From Steroidobacteraceae bacterium (lineage in GTDB: Bacteria > Pseudomonadota > Gammaproteobacteria > Steroidobacterales > Steroidobacteraceae), in contig JALRHE010000119.1 in NCBI GenBank assembly GCA_023253235.1, positions 1 through 5,563 of the forward strand: 5,563 nucleotides of DNA, given 5' to 3'. Numbering within the stretch: position 1 is the first letter of the stretch; each line of letters begins with the position of its first letter. The notes beneath the pieces were generated by a model. It made no database searches. It was not told the DNA's origin and saw nothing but the letters and a program-made list of their open reading frames with translations. Position numbers and translations under genes: made by a program. Below, one piece after another: positions 1 to 5,563 of the stretch.

Positions 1-1843
1 TACCCGCAGCCAGTGGCACGACAGTTTCGACGAAGGCTTCCTTGACGTCGTACTTACCGAAGTTCGGCAGATAGTTTCCGACGAACCAGCCAGAGCGATA
101 GATCGGGTCGACGAAGCCGCTAACTTCTTCCTCACGCCACTCGACACCGGTAGCGAGCGAGACCGGGCCCGCAGCGACCGAGAACGGCTCACCGTTGATC
201 GAAACCGCGGCCACGCGCTGCTCGAGTGTCTGCTCGCGCTGCGGGTTACCGAGGACGTAGGCCAAGGCTTCTTTGGTCACGACACCAACGCCCATTCGGT
301 TCAACGGAACGCAACCGTTGCTCGGATCCGTCAAGGTCGATCGGCACACGATCTGAGTGGTACCCGGACGGAAGACAGCGTCTTGTGCGAGTGCCAGTCG
401 GGCGTTGTTGGTGATGTCCTGCGCCATTTCGAGCGATTCGGACTCGCCTTGCTGGTAGTAGGCATTCCAACGCCAATCGGATCCGAACAGACTGACCTTA
501 CCGTCGAGACCGGCGACGAAGCGCTGAACAGTACGATCGTTCACTGCCAATCGCAGCGGCAGATCGGCGTTCATCGTGCCCATCGTGAAGCTTGCGATAT
601 TGTTCGCTTGCAGTGCAGCCCTCACCGAAGCCGGGATGAACGCGTTGTCAGACCGGATCACCACGTTGGCCTGGTTGAATTGGTAGCCTGTGATGTTGTT
701 GGTCTTGGTCGTGTTGCGCGACGCCTGCAAGAAGGCCGTCGTATTCTCGGTCAGATCGAAACTCAGACGCGCGAAAACTCCGTTGCGTTTCTCGGCTGCC
801 TTCAAAGATTGGGCGCTGTTGAATTGGTTGTCTTGCCAACCACCGCCCACCATCCACGGGCCTGCGGTCTGCGGCGTCGCCGCACTGGCGGCCGGCTTGA
901 ACGCACCGTAATTGAACTGATAAGGCGCACCACCCACACCAAAAGCCGTGCCCCGCAGCACGGTGTTGGTGATCAAACCGCCAGCAGAGGCCTGCATTAA
1001 CGCCGCATTCGGCGTGACGAGGTACTCAGGCTGACCATTGGTCGCCGTGTAAGCAGGGTTCGGAATGGTGTACCAACCGTTTTGGTTCCAGTCGCGCGGC
1101 ACACCCATCACACCGTCGTCGTCGATGGCCTCGACATTGGCGATGAAATGACCGCGATCACCTGCGAACGGGGTGCCGAAGGTCAGTGAGCCTCGCACCG
1201 ATTGGTTATCACCTTCGCCGGATTCGTTGGCGTCGAACTCGCCCTTGAAGCCGGTGTATTCCTTGTCGAGGATGAAGTTAACGACACCCGAGACGGCGTC
1301 GGATCCGTAGGCAGCCGAGGCACCGCCCGTGACCACTTCAACGCGCTGCACGAGCGATTGTGGGATGTTGTTGACGTCGACCACACCCGTGAGGATGGAC
1401 CCGACGGAACGCTGACCATCGACCAGCACGAGCGTGCGCACCGTACCCAAGCCGCGCAAGTTCAGCGCGTTGACGCCCGCCGTACCGGCACTGATGCTGG
1501 TGTTGGAGTTTTGCGGCGTCGAGCTGCCGACAACCGACGGAAGGGTATTCACGAACTCGGCGAGATTCGACACGGGCGCTGCCTTCAGCTCCTCGATACC
1601 GATCACCGTCAACGGCGTCGGTGCCTCGAAGCCGGCGCGCTCGATACGCGTACCGGTGACGACGACCTCATCGAGCGAATCGGCAACGGCAGCCTCCTGT
1701 GCGACAACGGGCGCCGATGTCAGCGCCATCGTGGCCACCAGTGCCATGGCACCACCACCCCATGTCATACCAACGCGCTGTCGCGAGCCGACAATCCGTC
1801 GGACCGTGTCAGCAACGCTGGCGGTTTTGATCGATTTATTCAT
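1..1843 (-). CDS. TonB-dependent outer-membrane receptor, N-terminal 614 residues (C-terminus beyond left edge)
   Basis: The protein would bind a ligand outside the cell and import it through an outer-membrane beta-barrel, powered by TonB-ExbB-ExbD. The minus-strand frame is open from the ATG at 1843 to the left edge with no stop. Residues 1-49 form a long signal peptide with a hydrophobic stretch and probable cleavage after APVVAQ. The TonB box DEVVVTGTRI is at 58-67. The plug domain follows to about residue 190, with typical motifs LNLRGLGTVRTLVLVDGQR (127-145), QRVEVVTGGASAAYGSDAV (166-184) and SGVVNFIL (185-192). After that come aromatic-rich barrel strands. Cys500 and Cys511 probably form a disulfide in an extracellular loop, as is common in this receptor style. 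Receptors of this class are often 900-1000 residues, so perhaps a third is missing. The ATG is preceded by GGAGG at a 6-nt spacing. It is the last gene visible in the tightly packed set, 30 bp after the symporter. The ligand is unknown; nothing marks it specifically as a siderophore or B12 receptor. Confidence 0.96.
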   Translation of the reverse strand, partial: MNKSIKTASVADTVRRIVGSRQRVGMTWGGGAMALVATMALTSAPVVAQEAAVADSLDEVVVTGTRIERAGFEAPTPLTVIGIEELKAAPVSNLAEFVNTLPSVVGSSTPQNSNTSISAGTAGVNALNLRGLGTVRTLVLVDGQRSVGSILTGVVDVNNIPQSLVQRVEVVTGGASAAYGSDAVSGVVNFILDKEYTGFKGEFDANESGEGDNQSVRGSLTFGTPFAGDRGHFIANVEAIDDDGVMGVPRDWNQNGWYTIPNPAYTATNGQPEYLVTPNAALMQASAGGLITNTVLRGTAFGVGGAPYQFNYGAFKPAASAATPQTAGPWMVGGGWQDNQFNSAQSLKAAEKRNGVFARLSFDLTENTTAFLQASRNTTKTNNITGYQFNQANVVIRSDNAFIPASVRAALQANNIASFTMGTMNADLPLRLAVNDRTVQRFVAGLDGKVSLFGSDWRWNAYYQQGESESLEMAQDITNNARLALAQDAVFRPGTTQIVCRSTLTDPSNGCVPLNRMGVGVVTKEALAYVLGNPQREQTLEQRVAAVSINGEPFSVAAGPVSLATGVEWREEEVSGFVDPIYRSGWFVGNYLPNFGKYDVKEAFVETVVPLAAG

Positions 1844-1849
1844 AGTTTC

Positions 1850-1854
1850 CCTCC
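1850..1854 (-). promoter_or_regulatory. Shine-Dalgarno sequence of the TonB-dependent receptor
   Basis: On the minus strand GGAGG lies 6 nt before the ATG at 1843, with a second AGGAG just upstream (1856-1860). This is the strongest ribosome-binding site in the window and fixes the receptor start. It lies in a 30-bp gap after the symporter stop, with no room for a full promoter there, so the receptor is probably translated from a shared message. Confidence 0.75.
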
Positions 1855-1873
1855 GCTCCTGTTCCCCGGATGA

Positions 1874-3199
1874 TTATTCGTGGCGATTCATCGCCGACTC
1901 TCGTCGTGTGTCCCGCATGAACACGTATACCAAAAGTGATGTCGCAATACACATGGTCAAGTAGTAGTAGAACCACTGCTCCTGACCGATGGATTTGAAC
2001 CAGAGCGCTACCGGCTCAGCGGTTCCACCGAACAACGAGACCGTCAACGCATACGGAAGCGCAACTCCCGTGGCGCGTACCGTGGTCGGGAATAACTCGG
2101 CTTTCACCACGGCGTTGATGGAGGTGTAACCGGAAACGATGATCCACGCAGCAGCAATCAGGAAGAATGCCTCAAGGGCACCCGAGGCGGTCTGAAGCGC
2201 CGTCAACAACGGAATCGTGAACAAGGTTCCGGCGACACCGAAACCAATCAACAACCACTTGCGCCCAATGACGTCGGACAAAGCCCCGTAGATCGGTTGC
2301 AGACACATTGCGAACAACAGTGAACCTGCTGTCACCAGCGTCGTCTGTTCGCTCGTCAACTGCACCGTCAGCTTCAGGTACTTTTGCATGTACGTGGTGT
2401 AAGTGTAGAACGCCGCCGTTCCACCCATCGTCAAACCGACTACCAACATCAACTCTCTCGGATAGCGCATCAGGGCGCGCAAAGAGCTCTCTTTCTTCTC
2501 GACACTTTGAGCGGCAACAAAAGATTCGGTCTCGTGCAAGTTACGACGCATCAGGGCCGCAACGATCGCCAGCAACGCCCCGATAACGAAGGGAATACGC
2601 CAGCCCCAATCCATCAATTGCTCTTCGGTCAAAAATACTTTCTGCAGCAACAGCAGAACCATCACTGCGCACAGCTGACCACCGATCAGGGTGACGTACT
2701 GGAAGCTGGAGAAGAAACCTCGATGATTGGGGTGCGCGACCTCGCTGAGGTAGGTGGCGCTCGCGCCGTATTCGCCGCCCAAGCTCAAACCCTGCAGCAA
2801 GCGCGCCAGAAATAGCATGATCGGCGCAGCGATGCCGATCGACTCGTAGGTCGGCGTAATCGCGATGAGCAATGAACCGAAACACATCAGGGCAACCGAG
2901 AGCGTCAAAGCCGTGCGCCTTCCTCGACGGTCGGCGATATGGCCAAAAATGATGCTACCGAGCGGCCTGACCAAGAATCCGAAAGCGAATAGCAAAGCAG
3001 CGTTGAGCTGTTGCACGACGACGTCATCACCCGGAAAAAATTGATGGGCGAAGTACAGTGCGAACGCTGCATAGGCGTAGAAGTCGTACCACTCGACCAG
3101 ATTACCGACCGAGCCGATAAAAACAGCGCGACCTCGCTTGAGGAAGTCGGCACGATCCATCGGTTGCACCGTAGTCGTCACGGAAACGCCACCGCCCAT
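1874..3199 (-). CDS. kgtP: KgtP-like metabolite:H+ symporter (MFS, MHS family)
   Basis: This is an inner-membrane secondary transporter that imports a small organic acid with protons. It has 441 residues, close to E. coli KgtP (432, the 2-oxoglutarate permease). From memory the two agree along their whole length. Family hallmarks are NLVEWYDFYAYAAFALYFAH (33-52), the loop 2-3 motif GHIADRRGRR (86-95), RLLQGLSLGGEYGASATYLSE-type signature (133-153), FQYVTLIGGQL (166-176), YTYTTYMQKYL (265-275), the mirrored GALSDVIGRK (305-314) and KAELFPTTVRATGVALPYA (366-384). The hydrophobic pattern fits 12 helices with a charged central loop near 228-247. The ATG at 3199 overlaps the upstream gene by 22 bp. 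A GTG at 3181 would give a 4-bp GTGA overlap, and an ATG at 3160 is also in frame. None has a strong ribosome-binding site. The family assignment is firm; 2-oxoglutarate as substrate is only a guess, because MHS members also carry citrate, proline/betaine, shikimate or aromatic acids. Confidence 0.93.
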   Translation of the reverse strand: MGGGVSVTTTVQPMDRADFLKRGRAVFIGSVGNLVEWYDFYAYAAFALYFAHQFFPGDDVVVQQLNAALLFAFGFLVRPLGSIIFGHIADRRGRRTALTLSVALMCFGSLLIAITPTYESIGIAAPIMLFLARLLQGLSLGGEYGASATYLSEVAHPNHRGFFSSFQYVTLIGGQLCAVMVLLLLQKVFLTEEQLMDWGWRIPFVIGALLAIVAALMRRNLHETESFVAAQSVEKKESSLRALMRYPRELMLVVGLTMGGTAAFYTYTTYMQKYLKLTVQLTSEQTTLVTAGSLLFAMCLQPIYGALSDVIGRKWLLIGFGVAGTLFTIPLLTALQTASGALEAFFLIAAAWIIVSGYTSINAVVKAELFPTTVRATGVALPYALTVSLFGGTAEPVALWFKSIGQEQWFYYYLTMCIATSLLVYVFMRDTRRESAMNRHE

Positions 3200-4590
3200 A
3201 CCAATGTCGCCACTCCGTCCATCGGGGTACCGACATCGACTTTGGTTTGCGGATTCATCGCGTAGAACATGTCGTAACTGTCGTGACCGAACATATCCCC
3301 CGGCTGCTTGTCATCAGCGAACGTCCAAAGCGCATAGCCTTGATAGGCCCACTGCTTCTTGCCATCGGGTCGGACATAGACATCCCAGTAACCACGCGCC
3401 ACGGCATCATCGGGGGCGAGGAACGGCGACCATTTCTCACAGTCGCGCAAGCAACGCGCATTCACACCAAGATCACGCCCGACGGCCGGGCGCTGCGGCG
3501 CACCTCGATGCAAGCTTCGACCGCCGCCGGATTGGTAGATGTGGCCGTCGCGCTTGTAAAGCGTTTTTCCCGCCGAGGTCGCGAGGACGAGACCTTGGCT
3601 AGCGGTCAACTCGGTACGCACACCGGTTGGCATGAAGTGACGGTAGATCGCAGCAACACTCCAGACGCCCTCAACACCATAGGCATCGCCCGATCGGTTG
3701 TCGCCTGAGTAGGTGTAGAGCGGCCGCCCCTTCCACGCCCACTGCGAACGGCCATCGGCTCGCGCGACGACCGAGAAGTCGCCGATCGGGACCGCGACCG
3801 CTGGCGCTGACACGGGAAGTCGTCGCTTGCCGGAGGCACGATCACCCTCGAGCAGCGGCGGCTCCGTGTCTCCCTCATGAACATAGACCGTCATGCCGCG
3901 ATGATCGACGAGCGTAATCGCTGCTGAATCGAGCACCTCCGCAACCTTCAGGCCAGGAGGCGTGATGAAACCACCACGCATGGGCTGAACCAGCGCTGTC
4001 TCCCAGCCCTCAGGTTTCGGCTTCTCACCACCCGCGCCACGCACACCGCTACCGCGTCGACCACCACCGACCATGTTCCCGAAACCATCACGACGCTTGG
4101 CGCCGAAACGCGCCGCGCTGTTTCCGAAAACGGAACCTGGATCCGCATCCTCGGCAAACGTATAGACGAGACGCCCCTTCCAAGCCCATTGCACCGAGCC
4201 ATCATCGTTACGCACGATGGTCCAGTCGCCGATCGGCTGACTATTCTTTGCTGGCTGGACCGGCTTGAACCGCGGGTCGCAGTCCGACTTGCAGGGACTT
4301 GCGCCGACTTCGCGAAAATACAGTGTCTTTCCCTTGGCATCGGCGAAGGCGACTTCATCTCGGTACACCATCGATGCCGTTTCCTTGCCGAGATCCCAAC
4401 CCTGACCGCGCCCCACCGCCTGCAACGTGATGCCCGGTGGTGTCGACAACACGGTCGCCGATTGGGCCTGTGACGCTTTACCCCAAGGCCACCAGGAGAC
4501 TGCCTGTGCCTGATTCGCCGCGAAGACACCGACGATCACGGCCAACAGCATCACTGGAGCCAGTAAGCCGATTCGTAGTTCCCGTGACAT
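3178..4590 (-). CDS. Secreted protein with three COG4315/PF03640-type repeats
   Basis: This is a 470-residue protein of unknown biochemical function, predicted to be periplasmic. Residues 1-30 form a signal peptide with probable cleavage after NQAQA. There is no lipobox cysteine, so it should be soluble even though the family is often called lipoprotein. Three related units follow at about 51-156, 211-305 and 321-435. Each opens with a proline-glycine turn (PPGI, PPGL, PTGV), then a T(L/V)Y strand (GKTLY, GMTVY, GKTLY), and ends with QWAWKG or QWAYQG followed by the family motif Yx(FWY)xxD: YTFAED (143-148), YTYSGD (292-297) and the variant WTFADD (422-427). Units 1 and 3 carry a CxxxC pair (Cys100/104, Cys380/384); unit 2 has none. 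A Gly/Arg-rich linker spans about 161-190. The gene begins 19 bp after the DUF1552 stop and overlaps the symporter start. A precise role in the pathway cannot be assigned. Family assignment is by motif recall. Confidence 0.88.
   Translation of the reverse strand: MSRELRIGLLAPVMLLAVIVGVFAANQAQAVSWWPWGKASQAQSATVLSTPPGITLQAVGRGQGWDLGKETASMVYRDEVAFADAKGKTLYFREVGASPCKSDCDPRFKPVQPAKNSQPIGDWTIVRNDDGSVQWAWKGRLVYTFAEDADPGSVFGNSAARFGAKRRDGFGNMVGGGRRGSGVRGAGGEKPKPEGWETALVQPMRGGFITPPGLKVAEVLDSAAITLVDHRGMTVYVHEGDTEPPLLEGDRASGKRRLPVSAPAVAVPIGDFSVVARADGRSQWAWKGRPLYTYSGDNRSGDAYGVEGVWSVAAIYRHFMPTGVRTELTASQGLVLATSAGKTLYKRDGHIYQSGGGRSLHRGAPQRPAVGRDLGVNARCLRDCEKWSPFLAPDDAVARGYWDVYVRPDGKKQWAYQGYALWTFADDKQPGDMFGHDSYDMFYAMNPQTKVDVGTPMDGVATLVWAVAFP
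3286..3630 (-). repeat. Secreted-repeat unit 3 (residues about 321-435)
   Basis: Third protein repeat, with PTGV (321-324), GKTLY (341-345), Cys380/Cys384, QWAYQG (413-418) and WTFADD (422-427). It carries a longer insertion between the GKTLY strand and the cysteine pair than unit 1, and Trp replaces the first Tyr of the family motif. Confidence 0.7.
3676..3960 (-). repeat. Secreted-repeat unit 2 (residues about 211-305), lacks the cysteine pair
   Basis: Second protein repeat, with PPGL (211-214), GMTVY (232-236), QWAWKG (283-288) and YTYSGD (292-297). The segment where units 1 and 3 have CxxxC is replaced by a charged stretch around 243-258 with no cysteine, so this unit cannot bind a ligand or form a disulfide in the same way. 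Confidence 0.7.
4123..4440 (-). repeat. Secreted-repeat unit 1 (residues about 51-156)
   Basis: First protein repeat of the COG4315-like gene. It holds GKTLY (87-91), the cysteine pair Cys100/Cys104, QWAWKG (134-139) and YTFAED (143-148). It matches units 2 and 3 in the order of these motifs. The homology is seen at protein level; no strong DNA-level identity is apparent, so the duplication is old. Confidence 0.7.
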
Positions 4591-4592
4591 TG

Positions 4593-4605
4593 CTCCTGAT
4601 CCCCT
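4593..4605 (-). promoter_or_regulatory. Ribosome-binding region of the triple-repeat secreted protein
   Basis: On the minus strand AGGAG (4593-4597) sits only 2 nt before the ATG at 4590, which is shorter than usual. A weaker AGGGG (4601-4605) lies 10 nt away. Either could serve. The signal peptide starts directly at this ATG, which supports the start independently. Confidence 0.45.
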
Positions 4606-4609
4606 ACGC

Positions 4610-5563
4610 TCAGATCAACATATCGGTGATCGGACGAGTCGCGCGATTGGACTGACTGCCCCAAGCGCTGGTGCGCACACCGAAGCCCTGCTGCACCGTC
4701 AAACCGACGCGCGTCACCGGATCACCCGCAAGCGCGATGTGCCGTCCGGTGCGGAACAAACCACCGGCATTACCGACGGTCATGGTCGTGACGTTGTCCA
4801 TCGTGTGCGTACGCGCATAACCGTGATCGGTTTGCCACAGCACCAGCATGCGATCGAGCACCGAGCCTGCGCCCTCGGGAGTCGCCTCGAGTTTGCGCAA
4901 GAAGTTGGCGAACAATTGATTAGCCCACATGATGAACCACGTCGTCTCGGGCTGATAACCCAATGTGTCGTCGATCGGCTCCTCGTGCGTGTAGCCGTGC
5001 CAAGTTTGCGTCGAACCCGCCTTGCGACAGCCCTGCGTGTTCATGGTGACATTGAAGACACGCGTCTGACCGCAAGTGACTGCATGGATCAACAACGACG
5101 TGAAAAGATCGATGTTTCGCTCGACTGCCGTCACCTCTCCGCCCGGCTCTGCCTCCACGCCGATACTGGGCGGCGGCTTGCAGGCCGGCAACGGTTCGGG
5201 TGGCTCGAGCTGCATCGCGATCTGCTTCTCGAGTTGCCGCAGCGAGGTGAAATACTCATCGAGACGAGCCCGATCACTCGCCCCGACCGCCTTCAAAACA
5301 GCCCGACGCTGGTCCGATACCTGCGAGAGAACGCTCGCCTTCGCCAAAGCCTTGGTGGAAGGAACGAATTCGGCGGCGTTCGGATCCTGAAAATCAGCAC
5401 CGAAAACTCGTCGGTAGAGCGCAGCCGGCGAAGCCTCCACAGGCTTATAGGCCGCACCCGCACGTTTGCTCACGCCGAAACGACCACCCGTGCCGGTGAC
5501 ATCGAGTGTCTGGAAACGAGTTTGTTTACCGATCACATCGGCGATGTCGCTATCGAGGCTCGC
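4610..5563 (-). CDS. DUF1552-family (HXXSHH, PF07586) secreted protein, C-terminal 317 residues (N-terminus beyond right edge)
   Basis: The frame is open to the right edge. A GTG at 5536 is only an internal valine, because the nine codons before it (ASLDSDIAD) match the family's usual lead-in to the IGxxTxF segment. Family members usually have about 430-490 residues and start with a twin-arginine-type leader, so roughly 120-170 residues are missing. In residues counted from the edge, family features are SLDSDIADVIGKQTRFQTLD (2-21), LDEYFTSLRQLEKQI (101-115), CGQTRVFNV (164-172), the signature region WHGYTHEEP (188-196), FLRKLEATPEGAGSVLDRM (221-239) and THTMDN followed by a GGLFRTGRHI turn (about 252-275). 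The signature is altered: where the family has HxxSHH, this protein has HGYTHE. Its function is unknown. In other genomes the family often sits beside DUF1592/DUF1587-type proteins with cytochrome-c-like domains, which would be expected just to the right. It appears to be the first visible gene of the set. Family assignment is by recall of motifs and is strong. Confidence 0.9.
   Translation of the reverse strand, partial: ASLDSDIADVIGKQTRFQTLDVTGTGGRFGVSKRAGAAYKPVEASPAALYRRVFGADFQDPNAAEFVPSTKALAKASVLSQVSDQRRAVLKAVGASDRARLDEYFTSLRQLEKQIAMQLEPPEPLPACKPPPSIGVEAEPGGEVTAVERNIDLFTSLLIHAVTCGQTRVFNVTMNTQGCRKAGSTQTWHGYTHEEPIDDTLGYQPETTWFIMWANQLFANFLRKLEATPEGAGSVLDRMLVLWQTDHGYARTHTMDNVTTMTVGNAGGLFRTGRHIALAGDPVTRVGLTVQQGFGVRTSAWGSQSNRATRPITDMLI

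Larger units (their letters stand above)
1..5563 (-). other. Probable single operon of four genes
   Basis: All four genes lie on the minus strand with spacings of +19 bp, -22 bp (or -4 bp with the GTG start) and +30 bp. There is no room for an internal promoter or intrinsic terminator between them, and no hairpin followed by a T-run was seen in the gaps. The promoter must be right of the window and the operon may continue to the left. No intergenic stretch over 300 bases exists. Confidence 0.75.

Noticed and set aside
383..1000. 205-codon open frame on the plus strand
   Set aside because: It is antisense to the TonB receptor, whose minus-strand frame is unbroken and has clear family motifs. 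The plus-strand translation has no recognisable domain and a composition typical of a shadow frame in GC-rich DNA.
1747..1843. Twin-arginine signal on the receptor
   Set aside because: The leader has an RR (VRRIVG) but lacks the following consensus hydrophobic/Lys pattern, and outer-membrane barrels travel by Sec. It was read as a long Sec signal peptide.
1202..1873. 223-codon open frame on the plus strand
   Set aside because: It is antisense to the receptor plug and signal peptide. It is rich in Arg, His and Asp with no motif, and is explained as a shadow of the receptor's codon pattern.
1844..1873. Promoter or terminator between the symporter and the receptor
   Set aside because: The gap is only 30 bp and is mostly taken up by the ribosome-binding site. 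There is no inverted repeat with a T-run and no room for -35 and -10 boxes.
3948..4529. 193-codon minus-strand frame within the triple-repeat gene
   Set aside because: It is another reading frame of the same DNA, very rich in Arg and Ser, without motifs. The repeat-containing frame has a signal peptide and three matching units.
3178..4590. Lipoprotein anchoring of the triple-repeat protein
   Set aside because: The family is often annotated as lipoprotein, but there is no cysteine at the end of the signal peptide (NQAQA then VSWW). The first cysteine is at residue 100.
4610..5536. GTG at 5536 as the start of the DUF1552 gene
   Set aside because: The nine upstream codons are open and match the family sequence before this point, and the signal peptide and N-terminal part would be missing. 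The gene simply runs off the edge.

Overview
The window holds four protein genes, all on the minus strand and packed almost end to end. Read in transcription order (right to left) they are: a DUF1552-family secreted protein whose N-terminus lies beyond the right edge (4610 to past 5563); a signal-peptide protein built of three COG4315/PF03640-type secreted repeats (3178-4590); a KgtP-like metabolite:H+ symporter of the major facilitator superfamily (1874-3199); and a TonB-dependent outer-membrane receptor whose C-terminus lies beyond the left edge (1843 to before 1). The gaps are 19 bp, a 22-bp overlap (or a 4-bp GTGA overlap with an alternative start) and 30 bp, so one polycistronic transcript entering from the right is the simplest reading. 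No RNA gene, mobile element, CRISPR array, promoter or convincing terminator was seen.

The organism is a Gram-negative bacterium, since a TonB-dependent receptor needs an outer membrane. The sequence is fairly GC-rich. The receptor style (a VVVTGTRI TonB box, and a cysteine pair followed by a VPLN motif) and the KgtP-like symporter fit Proteobacteria, probably a gammaproteobacterium. That placement is inference from protein style only.

Region by region: 1-1843 is the N-terminal 614 residues of the receptor (signal peptide, TonB box, plug domain and first part of the barrel). 1844-1873 is a short spacer with a good Shine-Dalgarno sequence. 1874-3199 is the 12-helix symporter. 3178-4590 is the triple-repeat secreted protein. 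4591-4609 is a short spacer. 4610-5563 is the C-terminal 317 residues of the DUF1552 protein.

The set looks like an uptake-and-processing locus. The receptor would bring a ligand across the outer membrane, one or both secreted proteins could act on it in the periplasm, and the symporter would carry a small organic acid or related product across the inner membrane. The substrate cannot be read from the sequence, and neither secreted family has an established biochemical function that I know of. The most unusual points are this gene combination, the altered HxxSHH motif of the DUF1552 protein, and the uneven cysteine pairs across the three repeats.
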